Of a stretch of 64,000 bases of DNA, positions 10,689 through 23,338 are shown piece by piece. Under the pieces are notes generated by a model that was not told where the DNA came from, searched no databases, and worked only from the letters and a program-made list of their open reading frames with translations. The translations under genes and the position numbers were made by a program. Within the stretch, counting starts at the first letter, position 1. The number at the start of each line of letters is the position of its first letter. This stretch comes from Amphiura filiformis (Eukaryota; Echinodermata; Ophiuroidea; Amphilepidida; Amphiuridae), in NCBI RefSeq assembly GCF_039555335.1, contig NC_092646.1, positions 21,884,258-21,948,257 on the forward strand, in the 5' to 3' direction.

Positions 10689-12561
10689 GTTACCTACGAA
10701 TACCACTAGGATGCTTTCACTATCGCAATACTAATCAACCTAAAACAAATGGAATATTCCCATTAACGCTTTTTTCGTGTAATGTAGACCACAGGGTGTT
10801 AGGAAAATGCTAGCTCAACCAGAAAATATCTGTTTTTATTTTTATAACGCGATCAATATGATCTTAGTCAATTTATGCTAGTTTATTTTTGAAAATGATG
10901 TTTAGGTCAGTTTCTGTATTTTATTTATCAAATGAGTATGAATCAATTTACACATTGTATAAGAACGAGTAGGATATATGTTTTCAAGAATATTAGGAAT
11001 TATACGCATACACCTAACGCTTTATACAATGAAAAGGTGAAGAAACCCGGGTATTCGTAGGTAACATGAGCGATTTAACAATATCTATATTGAGTTTAGA
11101 GGTTTAAATGTTGCTATTATGGTAATGAATTAATAAAATGGTAGTTTTAGATCTCTTTCAGATGGTACGTCCAAATGAATAAATGCTATTACCTTAGATC
11201 AAAAATTTTTTGATGCTTTTAGCAAGATTTTGACCACTTCATTTTGATATACAAGTAGTTAATCAGCAATTTGACATAATAAATAATTGTTGAATGAATC
11301 CGTATATGGGTAATAATAGTGTCCTGGGGTACCGCTTAAAGTTTTTGACAATTAATTTCCATTGGTAGGGACACTTCATTACAAATGTCATGTATTATGC
11401 TGTATTCGTAAGTAACATTTCAGTATTTGTAGGTAAGAATTAGACTTTTGGTGGATATCGCAATCAAAACTTCATTTTATAAAGCACTTTGAATGTATTA
11501 TTTTCTTTATGTGCGTTTATTGATACTTTAGACCCTACCACGTATTAATAATGTCGGTTCACAGCGGTTGAAAGAGGATTGAAGTAAGAAACAAAGGCAC
11601 TAAAGTGACTTTAATTTGCTTAATTGCACACAAATCGCTTAAAACCGTTATTGCAGACTTGTGAAGTCCATCTTGGAGTCAGTTACGTCTTGTGGCCTTT
11701 CGTTTGAGGGCAACTACAATTAGCTTTATACCAGGGTCCATCACTGTGTTGTCTAGATCATGAGACAATGAGAACAGTCGTTTTTTCGATGGTATTCGTA
11801 GGTAACCTTAGCGAAAACGTCAAAAGTTACCTTCGAATAAATCAATTTGGACACAAATTACTCAGAAACCAGAAGGTCGGTAAACATTTAAAATGAAGCA
11901 CACATGACAGTTGACAAATCCAAGTATTTATCCCCTTCTAATCTTCTTTGAATCTGATTTTTCTTTTAAATGAGCAGACCGTCGTCTATTTCAGTACATA
12001 TTTTTCAACAATTAAGCCGTATTCACTTTTGCATGGTGGGCATGTATGTGAATTCGCAACTTTCATTGACATATGATTTGATAGCAAACATACAGGCCTT
12101 CGTTATGTACCAATATGGGCATTGGCATGAATGGCGGTGTTTCACAATACTGTCATGATGTCAAATTGTATTCGTAGGTAACATTCGGTTACCGAAATTT
12201 ACCTACGAATACTTGCTTTTATTGTTGACATCTCAGAAATATTTAAACGCAGGCTATTGAAACTTGGTAGAAATAAAGAGTGTATTACCCTGCACCTATT
12301 GCTTAACTATTGTTTACTATTCTCTCACTTTGTGGAAATGACACAGCTTTTAACATGTATTCGGAGGTAGTGCATATTTTTTACCAAACCTACCTTTGTG
12401 CCATTTAGAATTTCTGGCAGCTAAATACAATAATAAAGATGTCCGAATGCAATGCATTTCAGTATTGGACATATCAAAGCTTGTATCAATTGCGCATTTA
12501 TTAGTGATTTCCATTTTTTAAAGATATATCTAGTGCTATGAAAAATTGTATTCGTAGGTAA
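10689..12561. repeat. Cluster of about ten GTATTCGTAGGTAAC motifs
   Basis: The 15-base word GTATTCGTAGGTAAC, or close variants, occurs on either strand at about 10689, 11051, 11402, 11423, 11792, 11826, 12168, 12198, 12357 and 12548. Copies are irregularly spaced and embedded in otherwise dissimilar AT-rich DNA. The pair at 12168 and 12198 faces inward. No coding region is present. This looks like an array of protein-binding sites, such as the internal transposase sites of a DNA element, or a host regulatory cluster. Confidence 0.6.
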
Positions 12562-12569
12562 TGTAAAAA

Positions 12570-13330
12570 ATACCACTCAAAAAATTATCACAAAAAATTC
12601 ATAATTATGTACAAATATGTGAAAAATTGAACAGGCAATCTTTGAATACACACCTTTCAGGAAATCAATTTAGATTCAATGCAATGACTTCTTTTCATAA
12701 CTGATTTAGATGTTTTTAAAAATACTTTAAGAAATATTTTGAAAAAATGGGTAAAAATAGCATGTTTTGGGGTCTCTGTGTCTAAGTTTTTCACAGAAGG
12801 GGGTCTTATTATATATGGCGCGAAGCGTATGATCAAAGCGAATAAACACAATACAAAAACGAATGCCAATTGATTAATACTTTTAAGTTATGGCCCTGAA
12901 CATGCCGTGTACACTTTTCGTTGGATTCGACCATATCCGTTTTGATATCACATTTTTTCACTTGTGACTGCCAAAATGTCCAACCAGTACTTCATTTCTA
13001 ATTTCAACAACTCCTCCTATACCTTTGTACAGCAGCCAACCGTTGTTAATCCGTGATGAATCCACACTTTTACTGTAGCGTATACGCGAACGCGAGCAAG
13101 ACTACGCGTTACGCGAGAGCGCATAAAATTCGTCACGCCTGGAACCTATGTGCGTATGCAAACTTTGCCAGTTGAATTCAGTATTTTTCAGGCAGCGGCT
13201 AAACATGCAGTTTTATTCTGTGGTTTTATTGCTGATATCAACAGAGAAATCATCGACGTTTTTGTAAGGCCGAGTGGCAATGATTAATTGACATTCCTCA
13301 TGAAATAATCATGTAAATTATACGATCTTC
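12570..13330. other. No recognisable gene
   Basis: AT-rich DNA with a small CpG-containing patch at 13078-13150 ('gcgtatacgcgaacgcgag...acgcgttacgcgagagcgc'). No supported coding region. Confidence 0.4.
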
Positions 13331-13336
13331 CGGCGC

Positions 13337-13360
13337 GTCTGCGTGGTTTACCACGCAGAC
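13337..13360. repeat. Perfect GC-rich hairpin
   Basis: Two 11-base complementary arms (gtctgcgtggt and accacgcagac) are separated by TT. It sits in a short GC-rich island and could extrude as a cruciform. Function unknown. Confidence 0.6.
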
Positions 13361-13922
13361 GACGCGGCCGCATCGTTGTTAAACGGTGATGAACAACGGT
13401 GAAACATGATTGAATCCCTAGACAACATGAAGACCTAATCGATATTTCTATAGTTGCTTGCAAAATCATCCATCCATGGGTACATTCGCGAGTTAATTTT
13501 GACAAAATTGGTAGTCGTACTTGAAAAATGTTGCATTTAAAACGATGATGTGCGTTAGAAAGTTGGGAAAAATCCTTATTCTTAAATTGTTATTACTATT
13601 AATGGAACCAGTGGGTTTGTTTTGTCATCCTTACACTTCATTGGTAAAATTCGGATGGGTTCCATTTTTCTATACTATTGGTCAAAATGGGGCAAAAACT
13701 CAAAAATTGTTCCAAAAGTTGTAACATAATTATCTTCATCTCTATTTTTACTGTTATTACTAGGATAACGTCAATGGTCATATTGCTCTACTCTAATTCA
13801 GGGGTTATAAAGTCGAATGTGAAAATTTCATGCAAAGAGGTCACATTTTAAAAACATTTGCCTAAAGCCATATTGTAACAATTCAATCAAAAATACAATC
13901 GAATATTTTAGAAAAAAATTCG

Positions 13923-13999
13923 ACCCCCCCCCACCACCACAACCCCACCGCCCCCCACACCCACACCCCCACCCCCACGCACACACCCCCACACACGTA
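13923..13999. repeat. C/CA-rich low-complexity tract
   Basis: A run of about 77 bases almost free of T, made of C-runs and CA/CCA units. It opens spurious G/V/W-rich frames on the minus strand. Confidence 0.85.
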
Positions 14000-15500
14000 A
14001 AAACCCGCGCATGTATGGGTAATGCAAAGGAAATGGGAATACAATGCTGTTTTTTTGTTCCTGTTTTTCTCTATTTTGTAGTTTGACAATTGCTATTGTG
14101 TTGTGTACACGCTCTGTGTCTTTTTATTATTGTTTATAACCTTTAAATGTCAATTCACTAGAAAAAGAAGCAGAAATGACTCACTATATAGACAGGGACA
14201 TGACATTATAAGATAAATAAAGGTGAACTAATTTTTATAGTTTCCAGGTAATTTAATACAATAAAATGTTAAATGAAAAACAAAACAAAATCAGATTTGA
14301 TGCTATTGATGTTGTTGTTTGAATACTTTTCACCGACGGCTTGTGGTGCTTTTGGAAAATGTGAGACTTATTTAATAATAATATAACATTTAAGTCCTAA
14401 TAATTTGACATTAGCCAAATTATAGAAAATAGTTTATCCCTGATCTGACGTGCTTTGATAAAAACCATTGACGTATATCAATATGATATGGTTTCTGAAA
14501 TTGTTTCTTTTTATTTAATATCTGAGCAAAAAAAATATCTTTAAAAATGTGGGCATTAGAAAAAGTTGGCGGACATCTCCCATTCACCCGTGTGTGGTGA
14601 ATTGACTAAGTAATAATCACATACTCAAGGGTATAGGCCAACTGCACGTATCCACTCATTTTGAAAGCCGTATCTTGCCAAACAAAGTATTTAGGCCAAA
14701 ATGTCACAATTAATATTGATTTGAATATGTTATCTTCATAATTCAAAATTAAAAAAAAAAGAAACGACTCAGGTACCGATGTAATTTCAATGTTTCGTAG
14801 TAAATGGATGGCGGCGTGCTACCATTCATTAAAAAAATTATACTCACTAGATATTATCGACCATAATGTGACCGTACAGCACGAATGAGCCGAAAAATGT
14901 CCTAAATTGTATTCTGAGTTAAAGTGTAAATCCTTTAAATATAATCAATAATTGACAGTTGAACTATGATAATCCCTATTCAATCCTGTATAAAGCAGGA
15001 AACTAATTAGCCCATTACTCGAATAGCAACTTGGAAAAATATCAAGGTGTCATTAAAATAAAAAATTCCTTTAAAAAGGAATAGGGCGAGCCACTGAGGA
15101 AGTGCCAAGATAAAGGTGTAGTTATTTTATTCGAACTGTTTTTATAAATGGGATTGTTCATAATAAGCACGTTTGTACGTTTGTCAAATGACAAGTAGGG
15201 CATGTAGTAAAAACACACTGCATAATTCTTGATAGGCAATTGTTGTCAAAAGGGTGGTTCAAAAGAAACACAAATAATTACTACAGACACATGCAATGTA
15301 TAAAATTGTAAATTCATACGTAGTGGTATAATTTAAATTAGAAGAATTTTTGACTTCAACACTACTTAAAATTTGATCGCTTACCGGGAGCGCTTTCACA
15401 GTACCAACTGCGTCCTCAGCCGGATGTTATGGCTCTGATGGTTTGTAGTTTTGTAATTTTAATAATACTGGAAAAAGAATCTTATAAGATCGAGATAACA
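14000..15500. other. No recognisable gene
   Basis: AT-rich. A dispersed block at 14150-14215 repeats 2395-2465. I see no other structure or gene. Confidence 0.4.
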
Positions 15501-15504
15501 TAAA

Positions 15505-15640
15505 AGCACCATCATAACACAGTAGTTATTACGTTGACATTATTATGTAAATAAGTTTATGGAAGGTCGTGGGTTCGATTCCCATGCCGGCACATTCCCT
15601 TGCTTTTTTTTTCAAGTTGGGTTGTGTGCCGGTCGGGATT
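15505..15640 (+). mobile_element. tRNA-derived SINE remnant
   Basis: 'ggtcgtgggttcgattcccatgccggcac' at about 15567-15592 is a tRNA T-arm and 3' acceptor half with a good pol III B-box (ggttcgattcc). The 5' half is decayed: 'acacagtagttatt' at about 15517 is a weak A-box. It is followed by a T-run and unrelated sequence, as expected for an old tRNA-derived retroposon. Confidence 0.5.
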
Positions 15641-15884
15641 TGTGTTTATTTGTTGTCATGTTTAATTGTAACACTTTGGGTTGGTTAAACTGTTCATTCT
15701 TTCTTATGTGCATCAGTCATATCCATAACAAAATATGAATGTCATTAGATTAGTGGTGGTTGGCATATGAATTGTTGACATGTGTTTGTTAAGTCAATTA
15801 TAATATCTTTTATCATTATTATTATAACCTACGCAATGAACAGGTAAATAGTTTCCACAAAAAAGTACTAACACTTTAAGTAGG

Positions 15885-16015
15885 CCCGTAAATGATAATA
15901 AATAATTGATAATAAATAAATAATAATGAATAAATAAATAAATAAATAAACAACCTATAAATAATTAAGCAATACATAATAAATACATAACTAACAGGAA
16001 GAATGAGAAGAAATA
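15885..16015. repeat. A/T-rich AATA/AAATA microsatellite
   Basis: Imperfect (aataaat)n and (aaataa)n tract. No gene. Confidence 0.8.
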
Positions 16016-16124
16016 AACAAATTAAGTTTTACAATGTTACTTTTTCTTACAATAGGCATATATTAATTTTCTAATACTAAAATATGACGGTGAATTTGAT
16101 GTTACGATAGTACGGTGCAGTGCA

Positions 16125-16330
16125 GTGACAGTGACAGCAGTGTTAGATTGAGTTCTCAATCCGCGTCTGTTTGTCCTTTTCTCGCGTCCGTTTTGGAAAT
16201 GGACACGAGTAGTGACCGTGCGTCCATTTGATCATTTCTCACGTCCATTTGGACATTTTTGGCGTCGGTTTCAAAACGGACCCGCGTCCATTTGCCACGT
16301 CCAATTGGCCATAAATGCAATCTCACATAC
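16125..16330. repeat. Degenerate repeats of GTCCATTTG
   Basis: The word 'cgtccatttg' and relatives ('gtccgttttgga', 'cgtccaattgg') recur about seven times in both orientations between 16170 and 16310, forming a small internal-repeat block. No coding capacity recognised. Confidence 0.45.
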
Positions 16331-17560
16331 CTCAATCGTGCGAAGCTACTTCAAGTTTATCACCAAAAGTATCCAATGAATACAATTGCAAGTAATGCAC
16401 ATCAACAACATTTGACCAATGAAAACACAGGTAAGTGAAAGTCAAGTGGAAGAAGTGCGTGATCAAATCGTGTAATTTACCTGATATCATGATGACCATG
16501 ATAATGACTTGCGTGTGTTGTGAGAAGTGCATAAATCTTCTAACAATTCAATGCTATTTTATCTCCGTGTTCTAACAATAAATTTCATCAGAATAACATT
16601 TTCACATGTCATTTTTCTCTTTAGCTTTAAATGTGTCATAATATAAATGACGTTCTTTATAAGTTAACTTCCACGTTTACCCAGATATTATTAGCAGTAT
16701 CAGGTCTCTCAATCTAGTATATACACAGATTTACAGCTCATCTTACCCCCCCCCCTTCAGAAAGTCCAATTCGCACGGTAGGGCCTACATGTATAATAAT
16801 TTACTTCCGAATGGTACCTTGCGCCTTTTAGCTCCACTTATTCATTTACACCGATTAAAGGATTCTCGTTAAACCAGCAAGCCTGAGTGAGGGCGTTACT
16901 GATGTTACATCAGCAGAGCCAAGTGAAAGCCAAGTATCATTAACATATTCTATACGCTATAGTAAAACAACAAGCACATGCAATCAAGTATTTTGCCAGT
17001 ATCAATAAAACTATAATGAGGCTATTAATGTAGCCCAAATGTACGTACAATCTGGCAATACCGCTCAGTCTGAGAGAAATGAAAAATATCTGTTGCAATT
17101 TTCTGATTTGCATAAAAGTAATGCTAGTTACAATTATTTCTTTTAATACAAACATATTCCTTGGTAAGACAACTTTATAGCACTGTTTGAACATCAACAT
17201 GAAGTAGTAATGACAAATTTAAATGGACACTATCGCCTCTATAGTTTCCTGATTACATAGACAGCACGAATATTTCATTTTTATTCTGAAACGCCGTGAA
17301 GTAGTAAGTAGTACAAAACCCAGCGCAATATGGTCGAAAATCGCAAAAATTATGCATATCTTGAAAAGTGTCGATGCTGTGTATATAATTTTGGAATCAT
17401 TTTGAAACTTATTGTCCCGTGCTTATATTTTTATTCAAATCATGAAATTTCAAAAATGCGACTTGTTACTAGTTTTGTCAGAACGGGTCACAAATATTAT
17501 ACACTAGTGCGCCAGAAATTCCCTGTCATTTTTGACACCGAAAACAGCTAGCTTCTTTTC
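16331..17560. other. No recognisable gene
   Basis: AT-rich intergenic sequence with a C-run at 16747-16755. Nothing else is supported. Confidence 0.4.
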
Positions 17561-17874
17561 TCAAGTGTTTATAGAATTGAAGACTAAAACATTGAGTGCA
17601 TTTAAGGCAGTAATATGCCAATGTAGATTTAAAGCAAGGAGGTTGTTTTGTCCATGCAGTTTACATGCAGAACATTATAATAGTTCCATATGAAATTTGC
17701 ACAGAGTATATGCAAATAAGTAGCATACGTAGATAACCCCAATTGTAGGCGAAAGTGAAACTAACTATTTTTATGATTTTGTAAACTGACCCTCTTTTAG
17801 TTCTGAGGTCTTCAATTCCAATTTAGGTTTAGTACACACTTAGACTATGATATTGTTTTTGACAGTAAGTAAAT

Positions 17875-18975
17875 TTAAATCGGGGTAGCATTTGAGGTCA
17901 TTGATGACCCGACTTTTACATGTGTTTTTCCCGTTGATTCACTCATTTCAACATTTGTATCATGTCCCGTCTTCGTCCACCCAGTTGTCAGAATGACGTC
18001 ACTTTCTATCGCCAAACAAACGCATCTGCATACATAACGCCGCCATATCTCTGAATAAGCTTGCCGGAAGTTCCTGTCCGTGGCGTATATCAGGAAATTT
18101 ACCGAACTATTGGTGAATGCCATGAACCCAGCCAGGATGAACCACCAAGAAGGAACATGTAAATTAAAGATCACGGTGATAGAGTACGGTGCCCACATTA
18201 CCATGAACACAGTGCAAATTATACCAACTGTTTTTAGCAGACGTTTATCGGCTGCTTTAAATTTTAATTGACTTGACAATGGATTCGTGGCGTGTTGTCG
18301 TATTCGGCGATTTGAACCGCGAAACTTCATGAAAATTTGAAAATACGAATAGCATAGTATGCAAACTGGCATTGCGAATCCCAAAACCATCAAATATCCA
18401 CGAGTGTGCGAGAAATTATATGTGTAATTATAGTTACAGAGAAAATTACGAGTATCAAATATATGATCACCCCATCCTAGGTAGTTTGGTAAATCTAAAA
18501 GAAATGCAATGAGCCACAACCCAATTACCATAACAGGAACAGTGCGTTGGTTGTATATCTTTGTATAAATCTCTCGATGGCATATGTAGAAATACCGATT
18601 TAGGGAAACTGAACTTATACTCCAGATGGAACACACGCAGCTGGATACGCACAACGTCGCAAGAAATTCGCAGAATATTGGCAGACGGTAGAAGAGTTTT
18701 CCCATGTCTATGGCGCCCACAACGGCAAAGGGATTCACCAGTGAAGTGACCAAAAGATCCGCTACAGCTAGATTGACTATGAAGACATTTTGCAAGACAC
18801 GAAGTTTATTTGAGGTTAAAACAGCCAAGATAACAAGCGTGTTTCCTGCAGTACCAACTAAAGACAGTACAATCGTCAGTGCGATGTAAGTGTATAACAT
18901 CGGCAGCTGTGAATCCGGTAAAGATTCGTGTGAGATTGTCGAATTCGGCATCCATGTCACTTCTCTTGTTGTCAT
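17875..18975 (-). CDS. Class A GPCR, melatonin-receptor-like, copy 2
   Basis: Receptor of 366 residues in one coding exon, starting at an ATG 55 bases inside the conserved splice acceptor. It has one N-terminal glycosylation site (N11-S-T), seven hydrophobic segments, Cys102 at the top of TM3, NRY at 126-128, the LPNYLGWGD motif after TM4 shared by all copies, MWAPY in TM6 and NFLIY in TM7. The third intracellular loop is a few residues shorter than in copy 1. The C-tail carries CRCVC and DTNVEMSES. It is closest to copy 3, with which it shares the large duplication unit. The melatonin-type label rests on NRY and the altered NPxxY; an orphan amine- or peptide-type class A receptor cannot be excluded. 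Confidence 0.85.
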   Translation of the reverse strand: MTTREVTWMPNSTISHESLPDSQLPMLYTYIALTIVLSLVGTAGNTLVILAVLTSNKLRVLQNVFIVNLAVADLLVTSLVNPFAVVGAIDMGKLFYRLPIFCEFLATLCVSSCVCSIWSISSVSLNRYFYICHREIYTKIYNQRTVPVMVIGLWLIAFLLDLPNYLGWGDHIFDTRNFLCNYNYTYNFSHTRGYLMVLGFAMPVCILCYSYFQIFMKFRGSNRRIRQHATNPLSSQLKFKAADKRLLKTVGIICTVFMVMWAPYSITVIFNLHVPSWWFILAGFMAFTNSSVNFLIYATDRNFRQAYSEIWRRYVCRCVCLAIESDVILTTGWTKTGHDTNVEMSESTGKTHVKVGSSMTSNATPI

Positions 18976-19334
18976 GGTGTTGGTGGTGTTATTAACACCT
19001 TCCTCTTAAGTTTGTGTATGTTTCAAAACCTAGGCATAAATATATATCAAAAATGGATACAATGTAATAATTATTTCAACATTCATTATCTTGAACTAAT
19101 TTTCCTTTTTCGTTCTCGTCATGGCATTTATATGGAACTCCGTGAATAATGTACATTTAAGGGGAGGGGACAGAATATTTAAGTTCAATTTTATATCCTA
19201 TATTGACCCATTTTCAGCTAATGAGAATAAATATAAACACGATTCAAAATATAACATTTCAATGTCACGTGTCAATTGAGATTACATGTAACCTTTAACC
19301 TTGACATTTTATATTTTGAATTGTGTTCATATTT

Positions 19335-19585
19335 GTGACTCCTCGCCACAACTGAGCCCGGATGTCGCCAGTGCCACTATTGAGATATGCTCCATCGAAC
19401 TTAACAATAAACAATAGGAAAGAAAGGATTTATTGACTGTTTTATTGATTTTTCACTACTTAAATGTCAAGTACTATAGACATGATATACATCATTTTAA
19501 AGCTAATTTCAAGCAGAATATTTTGGTTGAATATCTCAAAAATGATGAGTGGCGACATCCGGGCTCAGTTGTGGCGAGGAGTCAC
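19335..19585. mobile_element. 251-bp MITE, ends GTGACTCCTCGCC, ATTT duplicated
   Basis: Terminal repeats 'gtgactcctcgccacaactg' and 'cagttgtggcgaggagtcac' with further pairing ('agcccggatgtcgcca' against 'tggcgacatccgggct'). ATTT is duplicated on both sides. The homologous position in unit B, near 28613 ('gtccatatttgtac'), lacks it, so that is the empty site. A second copy is at 53128-53365. Confidence 0.85.
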
Positions 19586-19678
19586 ATTTGTATTACCTAA
19601 TAATAATTAACTAATAAGGGGACCAACAAAAAAACCCAACAAAACAACTGTATATCCCCTACATATAAAATTACACCA

Positions 19679-20670
19679 GGGTCAGTCCATGTCAAAACAG
19701 ACTGAGTGTACACCCACCCTCTTGGATTATGCTCTCCTTTGGCTCAGGGGTACCTTTCATGGACCCCTAGGTGAGGTCACAAGAAAAAAATTCAAATTCA
19801 ATTTCGTTTCCGAATGGCGGGCCATCTAAGTTTGGCGACCTTGACCAAAATTGGGAATTTAAGGTGTCCAAATGACAAAGCGCTCTCTTTGAGAGGCATT
19901 TTCTTCTTAATTAAATCAGTTGTGACCCTCTTTTTGAATGTGGTCACTCACTGGCTGTGTCTGAAATGCCTAATGCCAAAAAAGATTGATTTCGGAACAC
20001 AAAAAATACAAAACAAATCTTATGTTCCTAGTAACATTAAACTACATTCTTTCAGATGCAAAAGACTAGAAATTCATATCTGGTGTACACCTAAAGTTAT
20101 TAGGGGTCAAAATTTGCCGACTTTAAGTGCCATTTGTGGCTGAACCACTTTAGGGGTGGCCTAAAATTCTGTAGGGGTCCAGAAATTTCTCTTTTTTGAA
20201 TTGCTCATAGACATTGGCATATGGTTAATCCATTCTGAACATAATTAGGACCTATAAGTGCACTGTGACATTATCATGGGTCCTTCAAAATCAAGATAAT
20301 TTGATTGAACAGTACGAAGTGCTGATTTTGACCCCTCTGAAATCCCAACGAAATTCCGAAATCTATCTTTTTTGGCATTAGGTATTTCAGACACAGCCAG
20401 TGAGTGACCACATACAAAAGAGGATATCAACTGATTCAATTAAGAAGAAAGTGCCCCTCAAAGAGAGCACTTTGTCATTTGGACCCCTTAAATTCACAAT
20501 TTTGGTTGAGGTCGCCAAACTTTGATTGCCCGCCATTCGCAAACGAAATGGAATTTTAATTTTTTCTTGTGACCTCACCTAGGGATCCATGAAAGGTACC
20601 CCTGAGCCAAAGGAGAGCAAAATCCAAGAGGGTGGGTGTACACTCAATCTGTTTCGACATGGACTAACCC
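19679..20670. mobile_element. 1-kb foldback MITE (GGGTCAGTCCATGTC ends)
   Basis: Arms of roughly 330 bp pair end to end, for example 'gggtcagtccatgtc' with 'gacatggactaaccc', 'cacccaccctcttgga' with 'tccaagagggtgggtg', and 'cactcactggctgtgtctga' with its complement at about 20390. The unit B counterpart lacks it. The open frames inside the arms mirror each other and are not convincing genes. Confidence 0.8.
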
Positions 20671-20679
20671 ACCACATTT

Positions 20680-21420
20680 CGCCATAATTCATTCTAGAAA
20701 CGCTTGCTGTTAAAAAAAGAAAAATTTTAATGCTAAATTATTGCACATTCTAGGGAAGCGTGGTTACCGTTTTGAAATAACCGAGTGAGAGGGTTTTCAA
20801 GAAAATATTTTTCCTGTCAAAACTGAAGCATCCTCTGTATAAAAGAAAATATGAATATTAACTGCACATCATATATAACGATTCGTGATACCCAATTGTG
20901 GCACATTTGATGTCGTTTATGAGACAGAGAATTTTATTTCAATTTTTTAAACGCCAAAATATTCTTTTAATTGAGCAAGAAAAAGGATAGAAAAAACGTT
21001 GAAAATTCTATGTATAAATAACATTAGACCCGGCAAAAGATTACTGTTTCGTTTTTATGGTAATCTAATCTTTTATTTCCTGAAAAAACATTTGGGGTCT
21101 AAAATGGATTTTTTATGTAATTGATAAAAACATCGAACGACATACAAGAAAATGGTAGGTTCCTCTATAGTATTTTACTGACCATGGAAATGTACTGACA
21201 CCGTGCGAGCACATGTCAAAATCGATATAATGTATTGTCCATATAGACGCGCATTTATCATGTTTATTGTCGGATTAACAACAATTGAGCGCTATTAATA
21301 CACATTAATGTTTTTAGGAAATAAAATTCCAAAATATGGTACGTTTTCTGCTTTTGCTTGTCACGTGGTAGGCCTATATTGAAGTTGCGATTATATCTTC
21401 AAATAAGTTTCAAATGGATT
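20680..21420. other. No recognisable gene
   Basis: AT-rich DNA present in unit A but not found in unit B, so it is probably part of one or more insertions. No coding signature. Confidence 0.4.
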
Positions 21421-21426
21421 CCATCA

Positions 21427-21517
21427 AGACAAGTGGCCGAGTGGTCTAAGGCGCTAGGCTCATAGAGCATATCCAAAGCGGCGTGGTGCGCCGTGAGTTC
21501 GAACCCCGCCTCTGCCA
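21427..21517 (+). pseudogene. tRNA-like gene, Leu/Ser type, probably degenerate
   Basis: There is a perfect A-box (tggccgagtgg) and B-box (gttcgaacccc) 51-55 bases apart, a possible long variable arm (ggcg...cgcc) and a T-arm. The acceptor stem pairs at only about 4 of 7 positions, and no clean anticodon stem can be drawn around 'gctcatagagc'. This fits a tRNA pseudogene or tRNA-derived retroposon head better than a working gene. Confidence 0.5.
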
Positions 21518-21649
21518 AACTTAAAAAGAAGTAAATTTAAATTAAATTTTAACTTTTTTAAATTTCATATTGGGGAAATGTGACTGGGAGAATTTATGTA
21601 TGGCGTGGAGTGGTGTGATATAAGATCATATCAACATAACATTAATAGG

Positions 21650-22430
21650 TCGATGTTGCCCCTTTATTACCACAGTCACTTCGGTCCTTCACAAACTTAC
21701 TAGTTGATGTTTAAGTTATAAAACTTCGAACTACATATATAAATGATCAGGTAACTTACCTCAAAAGAAAGTTATACATAAAATGCAATGGTTATGGTTG
21801 TCATTGTCGTAGCTCTTTTATTAAAATATGCACATCATCATTTATCATAATGGGGTATAGGCTGGGGATGTTCCGGTGTATGCTCGAACAATTATAGACT
21901 GTAATAGTCAATGCCTGAACTGAGCGAAAACATGGATACAGTATGAGGAAGTACATAATATAAATTCGATATACCGGGTGCCAAATCAAAACCAATGAAC
22001 CATATAACGCACTGTAAACATCGACGATTGTTACACTGAACTTGATCGGGCGCTAAAAGTACTGGTGCCATTTATCTGTTTTTGCCTTTCGTTCTAGTTC
22101 TTGATTTCTTGTAGTCATCGCCAGGTCAGATGAAAAAGGTCACCTGCTACCGTAATAGCGGTAGACATGGTAGACGATATTACCTGCGATTCGCTACCAA
22201 ATGCCATACGGCAGCTGACTAGCTCGGTTAACCCTTAGGAGGTGATAACGGAACACCTGGGGGAGGGTAGTAGACGCCTTGATGATTTGATCGGAGAAAG
22301 TACCATCAAAAGGCGGATGACCTTAATTCACGTATTGTAGGCCTATTTATCAGCGGCATTCACACATTCGTCTGGAGAAAAAACGGTGCCACCAGGAAAT
22401 TGTAGTCTAATAGTTAACACCAAAGAGTGA
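21650..22430 (-). repeat. Conserved receptor upstream region (unit A)
   Basis: Matches about 28700-28842 plus 29174-29830 of unit B. It probably includes the distant promoter and a noncoding leader exon of receptor copy 2, but no boundary can be fixed from sequence alone. No coding frame is shared between the copies. Confidence 0.45.
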
Positions 22431-22914
22431 GAGTATAAAGTATAGACTTTTTCTGAAGACGTCACCTAATCGATATTGGGGTCTCAGATGTAAACAAACA
22501 AGGCGTGCGTTTCCCACGTGCGTATTTTTCCTCTGTTTAGTCTTCTTTCACGATAGCTTCCATAAAATAATTTTTTAAACGGGAACTGTGCACTGGTCAC
22601 CTTTATTTCAGCTTGTTTTGATACTATAAAATACAAAAGATACGGAAAACCCGCGATGCTATTTGAAAATCAATCTTTGTTTTGTTTCACATTTTTATTT
22701 ACTTTTTACACCGTGACGAACTAACGCGTACTGCGTGGTGGCAATCCCGCACGCGTTATTTCTTTCTGCAACCATAATGGGGCCGCAATGCGATAACACA
22801 TAGTACATACATGTAATTATAGGCCTATGAGGCAATATAACACGAGTTTGTTATTATTATATCCTCTTACTTAATAAAAAAAAAAGAAATCGATAGAATT
22901 AAAATTCTACAACG

Positions 22915-22990
22915 GTTTACCCGGGGTTCGAACCCACAATCTATGTATCCATAGTCTAATGCCCACACGACTGTGCCATGATTCGTTGTG
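22915..22990 (-). pseudogene. tRNA-like sequence (minus strand)
   Basis: The minus strand reads A-box-like 'tggcacagtcgtgtgg' and B-box 'ggttcgaacccc', with a stem 'ctatg...catag' between them where an anticodon arm would be, but the loop is too short. The acceptor ends do not pair well. Interpreted as a tRNA relic inside the palindromic element. Confidence 0.45.
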
Positions 22991-23091
22991 CCAGCAAGGT
23001 GTTTGTTTATGATACTTATTGATTACGGAATAAAGTGCATACACACAATATACTATTACTAGTATATTAGTACTAATAAATACGAATATAG

Positions 23092-23338
23092 TCCTAACCC
23101 TAACCCTAACCCTAATCCTAACCCTAATCCCTAACCCTAACCCTAACCCTTTCCCTAACCCTAAACCCTAACCCTAAACCCTAACCCCAACCCCAACCCT
23201 AACCCTAACCCTAACCCTAAACCCTAAACCCTAACCCTAACCCTAATCCTAACCCTAACCCTAACCCTAACCCTAACCCTAACCCTAACCCTAACCCTAA
23301 CCCTAACCATAAGACCCTAACCATAAGACCCTAACCCT
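23092..23338 (-). repeat. Interstitial telomeric repeat (CCCTAA)n
   Basis: About 245 bp of CCCTAA units on the plus strand (TTAGGG on the minus), with variants such as CCTAATC, CCCTAAA, CCCCAA and a terminal pair of 'ccctaaccataaga'. TTAGGG is the canonical metazoan telomere unit. Its position inside a palindromic element in ordinary DNA shows it is not a chromosome end. Confidence 0.95.

Noticed and set aside
19814-20578. Frames in the arms of the 1-kb foldback
   Set aside because: The two arms encode mirrored versions of the same noncoding repeat.
23092-23338. True chromosome end
   Set aside because: Unique DNA and a duplicated receptor unit continue on both sides.
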